Position numbers and translations under genes: made by a program | Assembly: GCA_964571805.1 (NCBI GenBank) | Contig: CAZNDI010000018.1 | Coordinates: 1 to 13,971 of the forward strand | Origin: JAUHWS01 sp964571805 | Lineage (GTDB): Bacteria > Patescibacteriota > Gracilibacteria > UM-FILTER-43-11 | Direction of reading: 5' to 3' | DNA length: 13,971 bases | The notes under the pieces: generated by a model | What the model saw: the letters and a program-made list of their open reading frames with translations, nothing else | The model's database searches: none | What the model was told of the DNA's origin: nothing | In this document: positions 7,229-13,745 of the stretch, one piece after another | How the letters are laid out: each line of letters opens with the position of its first letter | How positions within the stretch are numbered: the stretch's first letter is position 1

Positions 7229-8236
7229 ATGAACAAAAAATTCAAACATTTCCCAAAACTATTTCTTGTTGCCTTCCTTTCTTTGGGGCTTTTAACTGCT
7301 TGTGCTTCAAAAAAAGCGCCAGAAGATATTTTGATTAAGACGAAACAGGCAATTGTTTCGCTCAACTCAGGTCAATTCAATCTCAATGCTTCAATTATAG
7401 GAGAGGCTGAGGCGAACAAGATTGATTTGGAGGGGGATTTGTCTTCGACTTTCGTAAAAAATCCCGCCGACGGAGGCCTAGATCTTGATTTATCCATGAC
7501 TTTGAAGGGGGACATTAAGAGTCCAGAAAAAAATGTGAATTTGACCACTCAATTTCAAATCATTTCCCAGGCGCTCAACTATTACCTTAAAATAGATGAA
7601 TTTAAAACCACGGAAGAAAATTTACAATTTCTGACACCTCTGATCAATTTGTACAAGGGCAAGTGGCTTCATCTTTCTGAGGATTTTATCCCCGAAAGCA
7701 TTGCCAGTTTTCAGCGAAGTGAGGCGGATAAGTTGAAAATGAAGCAGCTTGATGATTTGTTTGTTCTGTCCGAACTTTTTAAGGTGAAAGAAGACCGTGG
7801 GTCCGAAAAAATTGCAGGCCATGAGGTTTATGTTTTGAGTTTGGAGCTCAATAAAGAGGGTTTTAAGGATTATTTCCGTCAGATCGCGATTCTCAATCAG
7901 AAGCAGATTTCGGACACAGACCTCCTTCAGCTTGTTGCCCCTTTGGATCAGGTGAAGGATTTTACGATTTATGTCGACACGGAAACATTTTATGTTTATA
8001 AAGCAACCCTGGAGAGTGAGGGTCAAACGGCGGATAATCCTTCGGGTTTAGCTTTAAAGCTTGTGTTTGAGGCTTCGGAATTTGATCAGGCCATGAAGAT
8101 CAATCCCCCTGCTTCTGCGGAAGAGTTTAACCCTCTGGCTTTGCCCGCTGACTTTGGTTTAACTGACCCTACTTTACCTCCCGCTGAACTTCCTTTGCCA
8201 ACCAATACGGCTCCCGAAGGGGTTCCTAAGTCTTAA
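7229..8236 (+). CDS. Lipoprotein, possibly of the LolA/LppX-like beta fold
   Basis: Residues 1-25 are a type II signal peptide (NKKFKHFPK basic start, hydrophobic core, lipobox LLTAC) with Cys25 as the lipidated residue. The mature protein should be anchored in the membrane facing outward. After a Lys-rich linker comes about 270 residues of alternating strands with conserved-looking phrases such as KGKWLHLSEDF, KIAGHEVYVLSLELNKEG and FTIYVDTETFYVYKATLESEG. The last pattern (a strand with 'Y-V-D-x-x-x-F' and 'K' followed by an acidic turn) recalls the lipoprotein-carrier-like LppX/LprG and DUF6612-type proteins. The C-terminus (about 300-335) is rich in Pro, Leu and Ala. Function is not known; carrying a lipid or sensing envelope state is an inference from the fold guess only. 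A second lipoprotein gene follows after 23 bases and shares the LTAC-x-S-KK start, so the two probably form one operon. Confidence 0.8.
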   Translation: MNKKFKHFPKLFLVAFLSLGLLTACASKKAPEDILIKTKQAIVSLNSGQFNLNASIIGEAEANKIDLEGDLSSTFVKNPADGGLDLDLSMTLKGDIKSPEKNVNLTTQFQIISQALNYYLKIDEFKTTEENLQFLTPLINLYKGKWLHLSEDFIPESIASFQRSEADKLKMKQLDDLFVLSELFKVKEDRGSEKIAGHEVYVLSLELNKEGFKDYFRQIAILNQKQISDTDLLQLVAPLDQVKDFTIYVDTETFYVYKATLESEGQTADNPSGLALKLVFEASEFDQAMKINPPASAEEFNPLALPADFGLTDPTLPPAELPLPTNTAPEGVPKS

Positions 8237-8259
8237 TATTTATTTTTAATTTATTACCC

Positions 8260-8484
8260 ATGAAATCTATAAAAGCACTTTTATTTGTTTTTGTTTTTAC
8301 TTTAACGTTGACGGCGTGTTCTTCAAAAAAAGAGGAGGCTCAATCTGATGCTCCTACGGGGTGGTCAGAAGGAGGGGAGACCGTTAGCGGTGAAGGTGAG
8401 GTTTCAGAAAAAGCAGACGAAGAAGGGGTTGAAGAAAAGTCTTCTGAAGAGGCAGAGGGTTCTACAGAGAAGGCTGAAGGGTAG
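8260..8484 (+). CDS. Small acidic lipoprotein
   Basis: A 74-residue protein whose first 20 residues are a type II signal peptide with lipobox LTLTAC (Cys20). The mature part is short, disordered-looking and rich in Glu, Ser and Gly, with no aromatic residue apart from one Trp (TGWSEGG). Such proteins are often tethered, charged surface material; no function can be assigned. It lies 23 bases after the preceding lipoprotein gene and has the same SKK motif after the lipidated Cys. No Shine-Dalgarno precedes the ATG (TTTAATTTATTACCCATG). It ends in TAG and meets the TPR gene tail to tail, 32 bases away; that gap contains a C-run and a T-run but no convincing stem. Confidence 0.75.
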   Translation: MKSIKALLFVFVFTLTLTACSSKKEEAQSDAPTGWSEGGETVSGEGEVSEKADEEGVEEKSSEEAEGSTEKAEG

Positions 8485-8516
8485 GGAGAGTATTTCAGCA
8501 AAAACCCCCCCTCTTT

Positions 8517-9758
8517 TTAATTCGGTAGCCTGCTTCTGAGATCTTTAATAAACTCATTCAAATTTCTGGGTGGTGTTTTTCCTGATTTCCTCAATAGATT
8601 TGCTAAATTCTCCATAACTTCCAAGGCTTCTGAGAGTTTGCCGACGAACTCCAAAGCCATTCCTAAATGTTGATAGTAGCCAAGGTGATCTGGCTCTAAT
8701 TCAATTAATTTTTTTAAAGCTAATATTCTTTCTTCAATCAGGCCTGCATTTTTCATTTTATCACCGATTACTCTGCATGTTTCAATGTCGGAAATCCTTT
8801 CATTTCCATTTTTCCCAGCTAACTTTAAGGCTTCAATGGCATGGGCGTAGGCATTTTTAAAATCATCGCTTCGCACGTAAAGTTCTGATAGACTAAAATG
8901 AGCAATGGTTGAAGGATCAATTTTTATGGATTGTTTATAGGAGGCTTCTGCTTGTTTGTCTTTACGAAGTTTTTCCTGGATTTGAGCGATGTAAAGATGG
9001 ACTAAATAGGGTGAAGGATGGACATCAGTCAATTTTTCTAAAATATCAAGCGACTCTTCTGCCTTCTCAAAATCTTCCATGACCATCATTATGGCTAGAC
9101 TAAACCAGTATTCAGGGTTATTGGGTTCCAATTCAACGGCCTTTTTCAGCGCTGCTATGGCCTCGTCCATCCTGTTTAGAGATCCCAATACAGAGGCTAT
9201 CTGATTAAAAATTTGAGCATTATTTAACGCTAAGTTTTGGGCAGTTTTTAGAGATTCTAAGGCAAGCGGGACTTGGCCGTTATTTACTAGGCTGACAGCC
9301 AATTCATAATGGTATCTAGCATTCTCAGGTTCGATTTCAATCACTTTCCGATATATTTCCAAAGCTTGGGCATGTTTACGTTCTGCGCCAAGTTGAAAGG
9401 CCACTTGCATTAGGGCCCTGGCATTATTTGGATCCAATGCTAAGGCACGTTCAAATGAGTTTCTTGCCTCTTCTTTTTCTTTGATAAAACTATGTGTTAA
9501 ACCTAACAAGGTATGGATTTCTGCTCTATCAGGTGCTAGTTCAGCGGCTTGTTCCAATACAGTTAGGCTTTCTGAAGGATTACTTAGAATTAGGGCTTCG
9601 CCTAGCCCTATAAGGGTCTCGACATCCTTCAAGTTTGTTCTCACGGCGGCTCGATATCCTTCAATGGTGATCGCCTTTTCTCTGGCAATTTCATCGGTGC
9701 GTGCCTTAATTGCTGAAACGTCTAATGTTGGAAGCTCACTAAGTTTAAAATTTACCAT
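8517..9758 (-). CDS. Cytoplasmic tetratricopeptide-repeat protein
   Basis: The 413 residues are almost wholly TPR helices. Clear units occur at about 45-76, 80-110 (GLTHSFIKEKEEARNSFERA), 114-144, 148-178, 183-211, 216-246, 251-281, 285-313 and 360-390, each with the usual Gly/Ala positions and a terminal Ala-x-x-x-x-P-x-x turn such as LALDPNN, IEIEPEN and VELEPNN. No signal peptide or membrane segment is present, so a soluble scaffold that binds other proteins is expected. A short N-terminal region (1-44) precedes the repeats and the C-terminus is basic (KDLRSRLPN). The partner is unknown. The gene is divergent from the MarR-type regulator, 168 bases apart, which raises the possibility of shared control, but the palindromic operator lies at the regulator's end of that gap. 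Confidence 0.88.
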   Translation of the reverse strand: MVNFKLSELPTLDVSAIKARTDEIAREKAITIEGYRAAVRTNLKDVETLIGLGEALILSNPSESLTVLEQAAELAPDRAEIHTLLGLTHSFIKEKEEARNSFERALALDPNNARALMQVAFQLGAERKHAQALEIYRKVIEIEPENARYHYELAVSLVNNGQVPLALESLKTAQNLALNNAQIFNQIASVLGSLNRMDEAIAALKKAVELEPNNPEYWFSLAIMMVMEDFEKAEESLDILEKLTDVHPSPYLVHLYIAQIQEKLRKDKQAEASYKQSIKIDPSTIAHFSLSELYVRSDDFKNAYAHAIEALKLAGKNGNERISDIETCRVIGDKMKNAGLIEERILALKKLIELEPDHLGYYQHLGMALEFVGKLSEALEVMENLANLLRKSGKTPPRNLNEFIKDLRSRLPN

Positions 9759-9793
9759 AATATTTTGATAAAGTTTTCATAAGGCTTTATTCT

Positions 9794-9823
9794 AGTATGT
9801 TCTGTTGTTTTGAGGCAAGTCAA
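9794..9823 (-). promoter_or_regulatory. Candidate promoter of the TPR gene
   Basis: On the minus strand, TTGACT (9823-9818), an 18-base spacer and CATACT (9799-9794); an alternative -10, TAGAAT, sits at 9794-9789. Transcription would start near 9787, leaving a leader of about 28 bases. Confidence 0.4.
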
Positions 9824-9869
9824 AAAAGCTTCTTGAGGCAGGATTTAACGGGTCGTCTAAAATTAGTAC

Positions 9870-9898
9870 TTGCATGCCCTATTTATTTGATATATACT
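9870..9898 (+). promoter_or_regulatory. Candidate promoter of the MarR-type gene
   Basis: TTGCAT (9870-9875), a 17-base spacer and TATACT (9893-9898). The -10 lies inside the palindrome described next, so a bound repressor would block polymerase directly. Confidence 0.45.
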
Positions 9899-9927
9899 TG
9901 ATTTATCAACTATTAATCAAATAAATA
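9880..9927. promoter_or_regulatory. Composite palindromic operator before the MarR-type gene
   Basis: A perfect 12-bp inverted repeat, TATTTATTTGAT at 9880-9891 and ATCAAATAAATA at 9916-9927, surrounds an inner inverted repeat, TTGAT at 9898-9902 and ATCAA at 9905-9909. Both share the same centre (between 9903 and 9904), and 20 of 24 base pairs of the 48-bp element are symmetric. This gives four TTGAT half-sites, two on each arm spaced 11 bases, about one helical turn. It covers the -10 region, the predicted transcription start and the first base of the ATG, as expected for an autoregulatory site of a dimeric winged-helix repressor. Confidence 0.7.
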
Positions 9928-10340
9928 TGCTCACAATATCCTCCTCTTTAAAGCTATTCCTTGATCTCGCCAAAGCCCAAAGTGAGTTGACGCGGCGCTT
10001 GGATGCTTCGCTCAATGGTTTGAGTTTAACTGAATTCAGGATTCTATTTCATCTCGATCAAGCCAGAGACCAGAAATTAAGACGAATCGATTTGGCGGAA
10101 AAAGTGGGTCTCACGGCTTCGGGGATCACTCGCCTTCTTTTGCCCATGGAAAAAATTGGGCTGATTAAAAAAGAAGTCAATGAGCGAGATGCGCGTTCGA
10201 GTTTTGTTCTCTTGGCCTCAGGGGGTAAAGAGAAATTGGAGGAGGAGATTGAACGGGCGGAACTTTTTTGTGAGGAAAGGTTTAAATTGACGCAAAAAGA
10301 AGTCGAGACTTTAACAAAACTTCTCCATCAATGGGGGTGA
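9927..10340 (+). CDS. MarR-family winged-helix transcriptional regulator
   Basis: The 137-residue length and order of elements fit MarR: an N-terminal dimer helix, a helix-turn-helix at about 50-75 with recognition helix TASGITRLLLPMEKIGL, the wing NERDARSSFVLL (85-96) with the conserved Asp-x-Arg, and a C-terminal dimerisation helix. It should bind a palindrome as a dimer and release it when a small molecule or oxidant acts. The only cysteine is Cys115 near the C-terminus, so an OhrR-type N-terminal redox switch is absent. The composite operator that runs into the start codon suggests autoregulation. The gene ends in TGA, 11 bases from the convergent esterase gene. The TPR gene is divergent. 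The ligand and wider regulon are unknown. Confidence 0.9.
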   Translation: MLTISSSLKLFLDLAKAQSELTRRLDASLNGLSLTEFRILFHLDQARDQKLRRIDLAEKVGLTASGITRLLLPMEKIGLIKKEVNERDARSSFVLLASGGKEKLEEEIERAELFCEERFKLTQKEVETLTKLLHQWG

Positions 10341-10351
10341 AATCTTGCATC

Positions 10352-11737
10352 TTAATCCTTCAAAGCCGTAAAGAAATTCCAAATATCTCCCCCGGTTTCT
10401 TTGGGCCACGTGTGAGGGTAATAAGCTCCGCGTTCGTCGGTGTCGATCGTATGGGGGCACCAAATTAAGGGAGCGCCCTCATGGCATCCTTGATACTCCA
10501 CACAATTGCCCGTTGCCGGAGCCACGGGGAGGGTTTTTTGGTTACACTGATTTTGCCGAACGTACTGATCCCTGGCTTGTTCTCCGGTTTTAAATGGAGC
10601 CAAGTTATCATCGGGGTTGTGCCAAATCATCGTGGCCACTGGGCCGGTACAAGCTCCGATTGAGGTTCCACCCCCCAACGTTCCGACCCCTCGAATCACA
10701 TCGCCTCGAAAACAGGCTAAACTGTTGGTGAACCAGGCTCCAAGGGAATGACCCACGACATAAACCTCATCCAAATCGACACAGTAATTGGTGGAAAACT
10801 CCTTCAACAACTGGTCAAAAAAAGCATAATCTCTCAAATTCGAGGCTTTGTCTCCAGCGTCTTGCCAATTTCGTGGGCTGGTATTTGTGGGTAAGGCCGA
10901 AGGATAAACAAGGATAGCTTCGTTTCCAGCGGCTTGATCGATACCATAATAGGCTTTGACTTGGGCATTCGAGTTGGTTCGACCATGAAAGGCAAAAATC
11001 AGTTTTTTGGGTTTGTTTTGATTGTAATCCGAGGGGATTACCGTGATGTAGCTCCGTTCCGTTCCACCCACAACAGAACGCGTTGGAGGGGTGCTGGGGG
11101 GTGTTTTTCCACACCCTTCAGACCAAAATTGGGCCTGCTTGCTCAGAAGCTTGGTGCCCTCTTGATTCAATAGGAGTTGATGCACCAAAAAACTCATCTC
11201 TCCTCGGGTCATGGAATGGCCAGGTAAATAACTGTGTTTTGAAAAAAGACTGCTTTCATGAGCAAATTCAACATAAGGCCTGAACCATTCGCTGTCTTCA
11301 GAGGGGGCGAGGGTGAGGCCAAACGTGTCGATTCCCATTTTTAGAGCCTCCGCCATATTCACGGCTTGCCCAGGGCGAAAAAAACCATCCGGATAACCTT
11401 TTACAATGCTTTCTTCTTTGGCCTTACAAACATATTTAGAAAACCATTCTTCATGTACATCTTCAAAACAGTTTTGACCTTCAGGAATTTGGCCTTTAAA
11501 TTTCACTTCCAAAAGAATTTTTAACATTTCCGCCCGATTCAGTGAGTCATTGGGCCCAAAATTCCCCTCCGGATGACCTTGGATCACTCCTTTTTGGGCT
11601 AAATATTCAATGCTATCTTGGTATTTGTAGCCTTTAATGTCTAAAAAATCAACACTGGCATTTGAGGCTTGAAGGGGGAAAAACGTGCTGAGGAGAATGA
11701 GTAAAAGACTGAAAGCTCGGGTACGAAAAGACAGCAT
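10352..11737 (-). CDS. Secreted S-layer-anchored esterase (SLH domains plus PHB-depolymerase-like alpha/beta hydrolase)
   Basis: Residues 1-27 are a signal peptide ending ASNA. Three S-layer homology domains follow: about 29-78 (DFLDIKGYKYQDSIEYL), 91-140 (FEDVHEEWFSKYV, ending YPDGFFRPGQ) and 149-190, which normally bind secondary cell-wall polymer. After a Thr/Pro linker (211-220) comes an alpha/beta hydrolase (about 221-461) of the esterase/PHB-depolymerase kind. It has the oxyanion region FHGRTN (250-255), nucleophile Ser331 in GHSLGA, likely acid Asp376 or Asp377 in NPDDN, and likely His442 in PHTWP. Eight cysteines in the catalytic part suggest disulfides, fitting an extracellular enzyme. 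The true substrate could be a polyester, feruloyl ester or short-chain ester. It has its own promoter and lies downstream of the peroxiredoxin gene on the same strand. No Shine-Dalgarno precedes the ATG. Confidence 0.87.
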   Translation of the reverse strand: MLSFRTRAFSLLLILLSTFFPLQASNASVDFLDIKGYKYQDSIEYLAQKGVIQGHPEGNFGPNDSLNRAEMLKILLEVKFKGQIPEGQNCFEDVHEEWFSKYVCKAKEESIVKGYPDGFFRPGQAVNMAEALKMGIDTFGLTLAPSEDSEWFRPYVEFAHESSLFSKHSYLPGHSMTRGEMSFLVHQLLLNQEGTKLLSKQAQFWSEGCGKTPPSTPPTRSVVGGTERSYITVIPSDYNQNKPKKLIFAFHGRTNSNAQVKAYYGIDQAAGNEAILVYPSALPTNTSPRNWQDAGDKASNLRDYAFFDQLLKEFSTNYCVDLDEVYVVGHSLGAWFTNSLACFRGDVIRGVGTLGGGTSIGACTGPVATMIWHNPDDNLAPFKTGEQARDQYVRQNQCNQKTLPVAPATGNCVEYQGCHEGAPLIWCPHTIDTDERGAYYPHTWPKETGGDIWNFFTALKD

Positions 11738-11769
11738 GAAGTTTTGGGGTGAACAATTTAAGCACGCTC

Positions 11770-11798
11770 ATTTTAGTCCCATTTTTACGAAAAATCAA
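11770..11798 (-). promoter_or_regulatory. Promoter of the SLH-esterase gene
   Basis: On the minus strand, TTGATT (11798-11793), a 17-base spacer and TAAAAT (11775-11770). Transcription should start near 11763, about 26 bases before the ATG at 11737. Confidence 0.55.
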
Positions 11799-11809
11799 AA
11801 TTGCACAAT

Positions 11810-12286
11810 CTATTTTAGAGCTTCAATGGCCTTTAGAACCTCTTCCACGTGACCCTTGACCTTCACATTTTTCCAAATCTGTCTGAGGATCCCTTTTTTG
11901 TCGATTAAAAATGTATTTCGTTCTATGCCCCAATATTTTTTGCCAAACATCGATTTCTCCTTCCAAGAATCATACATTTTTAAAACTTCAGTTTCTTCAT
12001 CCGAAAGTAAGGCAAAAGGGAGTTGATGTTTCTCCTTAAACTTGTCATGAGATTTGAGATCGTCTTTGCTCACTCCCAGCACAACCGTGTCTGTTGATTG
12101 CAAGCGGGCCATATTGTCTCTAAAATCGCAGGCTTCAACGGTACATCCTGGGGTGTCGTCTTTGGGATAAAAATAAAGCACCACGTTCTTTTTGTGAAGA
12201 TAGTCCTTTAAATTAATCGCCTTATTTTCCGAGGAAGGGAGTTCAAATTGAGGGGCTGGTTCTCCTATTTTATGCAAAGTTGTCAT
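11810..12286 (-). CDS. bcp: Thioredoxin-dependent peroxiredoxin, Bcp/PrxQ type
   Basis: It reduces hydrogen peroxide and organic hydroperoxides in the cytoplasm, using thioredoxin. The peroxidatic site is PKDDTPGC at 41-48 with Cys48 and the conserved Pro and Thr. The resolving Cys53, five residues on in VEAC, marks the PrxQ subgroup with an intramolecular disulfide. FYPKDDTPGCTVEACDFRD is close to textbook Bcp, and the later segments LGVSKDDLKSHDKFKEKH and ERNTFLIDKKG follow the family order; 158 residues is the normal length. It has no signal peptide. The start codon faces that of the Kazal-protein gene across 97 bases, where I see no convincing promoter for this gene. It is followed after 72 bases by the esterase gene, which has its own promoter. 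Confidence 0.96.
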   Translation of the reverse strand: MTTLHKIGEPAPQFELPSSENKAINLKDYLHKKNVVLYFYPKDDTPGCTVEACDFRDNMARLQSTDTVVLGVSKDDLKSHDKFKEKHQLPFALLSDEETEVLKMYDSWKEKSMFGKKYWGIERNTFLIDKKGILRQIWKNVKVKGHVEEVLKAIEALK

Positions 12287-12311
12287 TTGAGATTTGAATG
12301 ATGGAATAAAT

Positions 12312-12340
12312 TTGCTCTATTTTTACTTTTAACCTAGACT
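12312..12340 (+). promoter_or_regulatory. Candidate promoter of the Kazal-protein gene
   Basis: TTGCTC (12312-12317), a 17-base spacer and TAGACT (12335-12340). Match quality is moderate. The leader to the ATG at 12384 would be about 37 bases. Confidence 0.35.
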
Positions 12341-12383
12341 TTATTTCAGCTTATCTGAGTCATACCGTTTAATCAATATTGTC

Positions 12384-13028
12384 ATGAATGATTTGAAAAC
12401 TAAAATTCTTGTGTTGGTGCTTTTAGCCGCTTCACTTGGGGTGGTCGGTTATCAACTGACGATGGGGAATAAGGCTCAAATGACTCAAGAAAATAATCTT
12501 CAAACCGAAAATCAACCCGGCTTAGAAGGCCAAGGGGAAAGTTCAAGTCAGGAAAATTCAGCAGCGCAACAAAAAATTACTGATGAGGATGTGGAAGAAG
12601 TCTCTTGCACTCAAAATTTTAATCCCGTCTGCGGTCAGGTGATGGGTCAAGAAAAAAGTTTTGCCAATCAATGCGAAGCTGAAAAAGCAGGTGCTGAAAC
12701 GATCGTTGCAGGCCTTTGTTCGCCTTTGGAAGCTTGTCCCACCGAAAAAGACCCTGTGTGTGGCATGATTGGGGATAAGCCGACTAACTTTGACAATCTT
12801 TGTGTGGCAGAGGCCGCGGGGGCCTTAGATATTAAGCCGGCCAATTGTCCAAAAATCAATGTGCCTTTAACGCTTTGTCCCGAAATGCCAGGTCCTGCTT
12901 GTGGGCTTTTGGAGGGTAAAAAAGTGGATTACGAAAACGCTTGTCTTGCTCAACAGGCTCAGGCAACAGAAATCACTCCGGGGAAATGTCCTGTTGAAGT
13001 TAGCCCTGATTTGAAGGTGGCTCCTTGA
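12384..13028 (+). CDS. Membrane-anchored protein with three Kazal-like modules
   Basis: Residues 7-25 form one hydrophobic segment after a short basic start; no lipobox is seen, so it is an uncleaved anchor or a weak signal peptide. A Gln/Asn/Glu/Ser-rich spacer (about 28-72) then leads to three cysteine modules at 75-112, 118-155 and 165-202. Each has exactly C-x7-C-x13-C-x14-C and the Kazal hallmarks (PVCG or PACG, then an aromatic-x-N-x-C). Kazal domains inhibit serine proteases or act as extracellular binding modules. These have four cysteines instead of six, as if the Cys1-Cys5 disulfide had been lost. Protection from foreign or self proteases at the cell surface is an inference. The gene ends in TGA, 14 bases from the convergent folA gene. 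Confidence 0.82.
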   Translation: MNDLKTKILVLVLLAASLGVVGYQLTMGNKAQMTQENNLQTENQPGLEGQGESSSQENSAAQQKITDEDVEEVSCTQNFNPVCGQVMGQEKSFANQCEAEKAGAETIVAGLCSPLEACPTEKDPVCGMIGDKPTNFDNLCVAEAAGALDIKPANCPKINVPLTLCPEMPGPACGLLEGKKVDYENACLAQQAQATEITPGKCPVEVSPDLKVAP

Positions 13029-13042
13029 AGGATCCGCATTCC

Positions 13043-13603
13043 TTAGCGCTTGCCCTTAGTAGATCTCACTTCCATTCGGGGTTTTCCTTTTTTGTAGAAT
13101 AAGAATTCATAGCTGACTCCATTGTCTGAGCCTTCTCCTAGTTTTTCAGCTTGAAAGGAGGCGGGGAGTTTCGGAAAAAAACGGTCGCAGGGGAATTCTT
13201 TTTTGATTCGAGTCAGATAGATGCCATCAATTTTGCAGCGCTTTAAGGCTTCTTCAAAAATTTTCGTGCCTCCAATGATAAAAATATCTGCCACGCGTTC
13301 GTCGGCGACCCTGAGAATTTCCTCTACCGAATGAATAAGTGTTGCTCCTTCTCCAACCTTGTAATTTTTATTTTTGGTGATGACCACGTTCTTTCGTCCT
13401 TTAAATGGCCTGTGATTTTCAGGGATCGACTCCCAAGTCACTCGACCCATCACCACCATGTTTCGAAATTGGATGTCTTCGGTGTGAACGGTTGTTTTTT
13501 GGAAGAATTTTAGGTCTCCGGGCAAATTCCAAGGCAATTTTCCCTTGAGGCCAATGCCGTTTTTAAGGTCCGCGGCTGCAATGAGATATATTTTTGGTTT
13601 CAC
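13043..13603 (-). CDS. folA: Dihydrofolate reductase
   Basis: It reduces dihydrofolate to tetrahydrofolate with NADPH. Visible family motifs are IAAADLKNGIGLKGKLPW (8-25), the active-site acid Asp30, GRVTWESIP (53-61), the FKGRKNVVIT strand (67-76) and the IIGGTKIFEEAL NADPH loop and helix (109-120). The 186-residue length is slightly above the usual 160-170, owing to a basic C-terminal tail (GKPRMEVRSTKGKR). The start is GTG at 13603: an in-frame TAA lies 12 bases upstream and the next ATG would be inside the fold at residue 49. It is the only non-ATG start seen here. It lies downstream of thyA on the same strand, separated by 142 bases that hold a pair of GC-rich repeats. Confidence 0.95.
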   Translation of the reverse strand: MKPKIYLIAAADLKNGIGLKGKLPWNLPGDLKFFQKTTVHTEDIQFRNMVVMGRVTWESIPENHRPFKGRKNVVITKNKNYKVGEGATLIHSVEEILRVADERVADIFIIGGTKIFEEALKRCKIDGIYLTRIKKEFPCDRFFPKLPASFQAEKLGEGSDNGVSYEFLFYKKGKPRMEVRSTKGKR

Positions 13604-13626
13604 TTTATTGGGTTATGAATTAGGGT

Positions 13627-13654
13627 GGGCCTCCCTAACCCTCCGAAGGAGGGG
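13627..13654 (-). repeat. GC-rich dispersed repeat, inverted partial copy
   Basis: CCCTCC-GAA-GGAGGG at 13639-13653 is a perfect 6-bp hairpin. The reverse complement of the whole stretch begins CCCCTCCTTCGGAGGG and continues with a G-rich block ending GGGAGGCCC, which matches the start of the forward copy at 13680. The two copies therefore face each other around a 25-base centre. Confidence 0.65.
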
Positions 13655-13679
13655 AAAAAGAGGGGGTCTTAATTTTGCA

Positions 13680-13735
13680 CCCCTCCTTCGGAGGGGCCGG
13701 GGGAGGCCTCTTAGCTTAGAAGGTGCTGGGGGGAG
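13680..13735 (+). repeat. GC-rich dispersed repeat, copy B
   Basis: It begins with a perfect 7-bp hairpin (CCCCTCC at 13680-13686, TTC loop, GGAGGGG at 13690-13696), then GGGGGAGGCCTCTTAGCTT and a terminal CTGGGGGGAGG block at 13725-13735. It matches copy A (72-131) in order and nearly in sequence, differing by a few substitutions and a small gap in the middle. It ends about 10 bases from the thyA stop codon. With the inverted copy at 13627-13654 it makes a BIME-like pair. Confidence 0.7.
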
Positions 13736-13745
13736 GAGGAGATCT

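Noticed and set aside
7622..8026. Minus-strand open frame of 134 codons inside the lipoprotein gene
   Set aside because: It is a shadow of a well-supported lipoprotein reading frame and shows no recognisable protein features.
9810..9840. TTGAGGCA direct repeat (9810-9817 and 9833-9840) upstream of the TPR gene
   Set aside because: Two 8-base copies at a 23-base period are suggestive of a binding site, but with no third copy or symmetry the evidence is too thin.
9927..10340. OhrR-type peroxide sensor paired with the nearby peroxiredoxin
   Set aside because: The N-terminal redox cysteine is missing (only Cys115), and the peroxiredoxin gene is on the other strand beyond the esterase without a matching palindrome.
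12369..12376. TTAATCAA before the Kazal gene as a second MarR half-site
   Set aside because: It matches one arm of the operator and sits at a similar distance from the ATG, but it is a single AT-rich 8-mer with no symmetric partner, so chance is likely.
9927..13028. UGA as a glycine codon (Gracilibacteria/Absconditabacteria code)
   Set aside because: The marR-type and Kazal genes end in TGA, and reading through would add only five or six codons before another stop, so those two ends alone do not decide. But none of the many glycines in enolase or the other full-length genes is encoded by TGA, so the standard code is the better reading.
13022..13045. TCCTT/AAGGA/TCCTT arms between the convergent Kazal and folA genes as a bidirectional terminator
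   Set aside because: The possible stems are only 5 bp and no T-tract follows on either strand.
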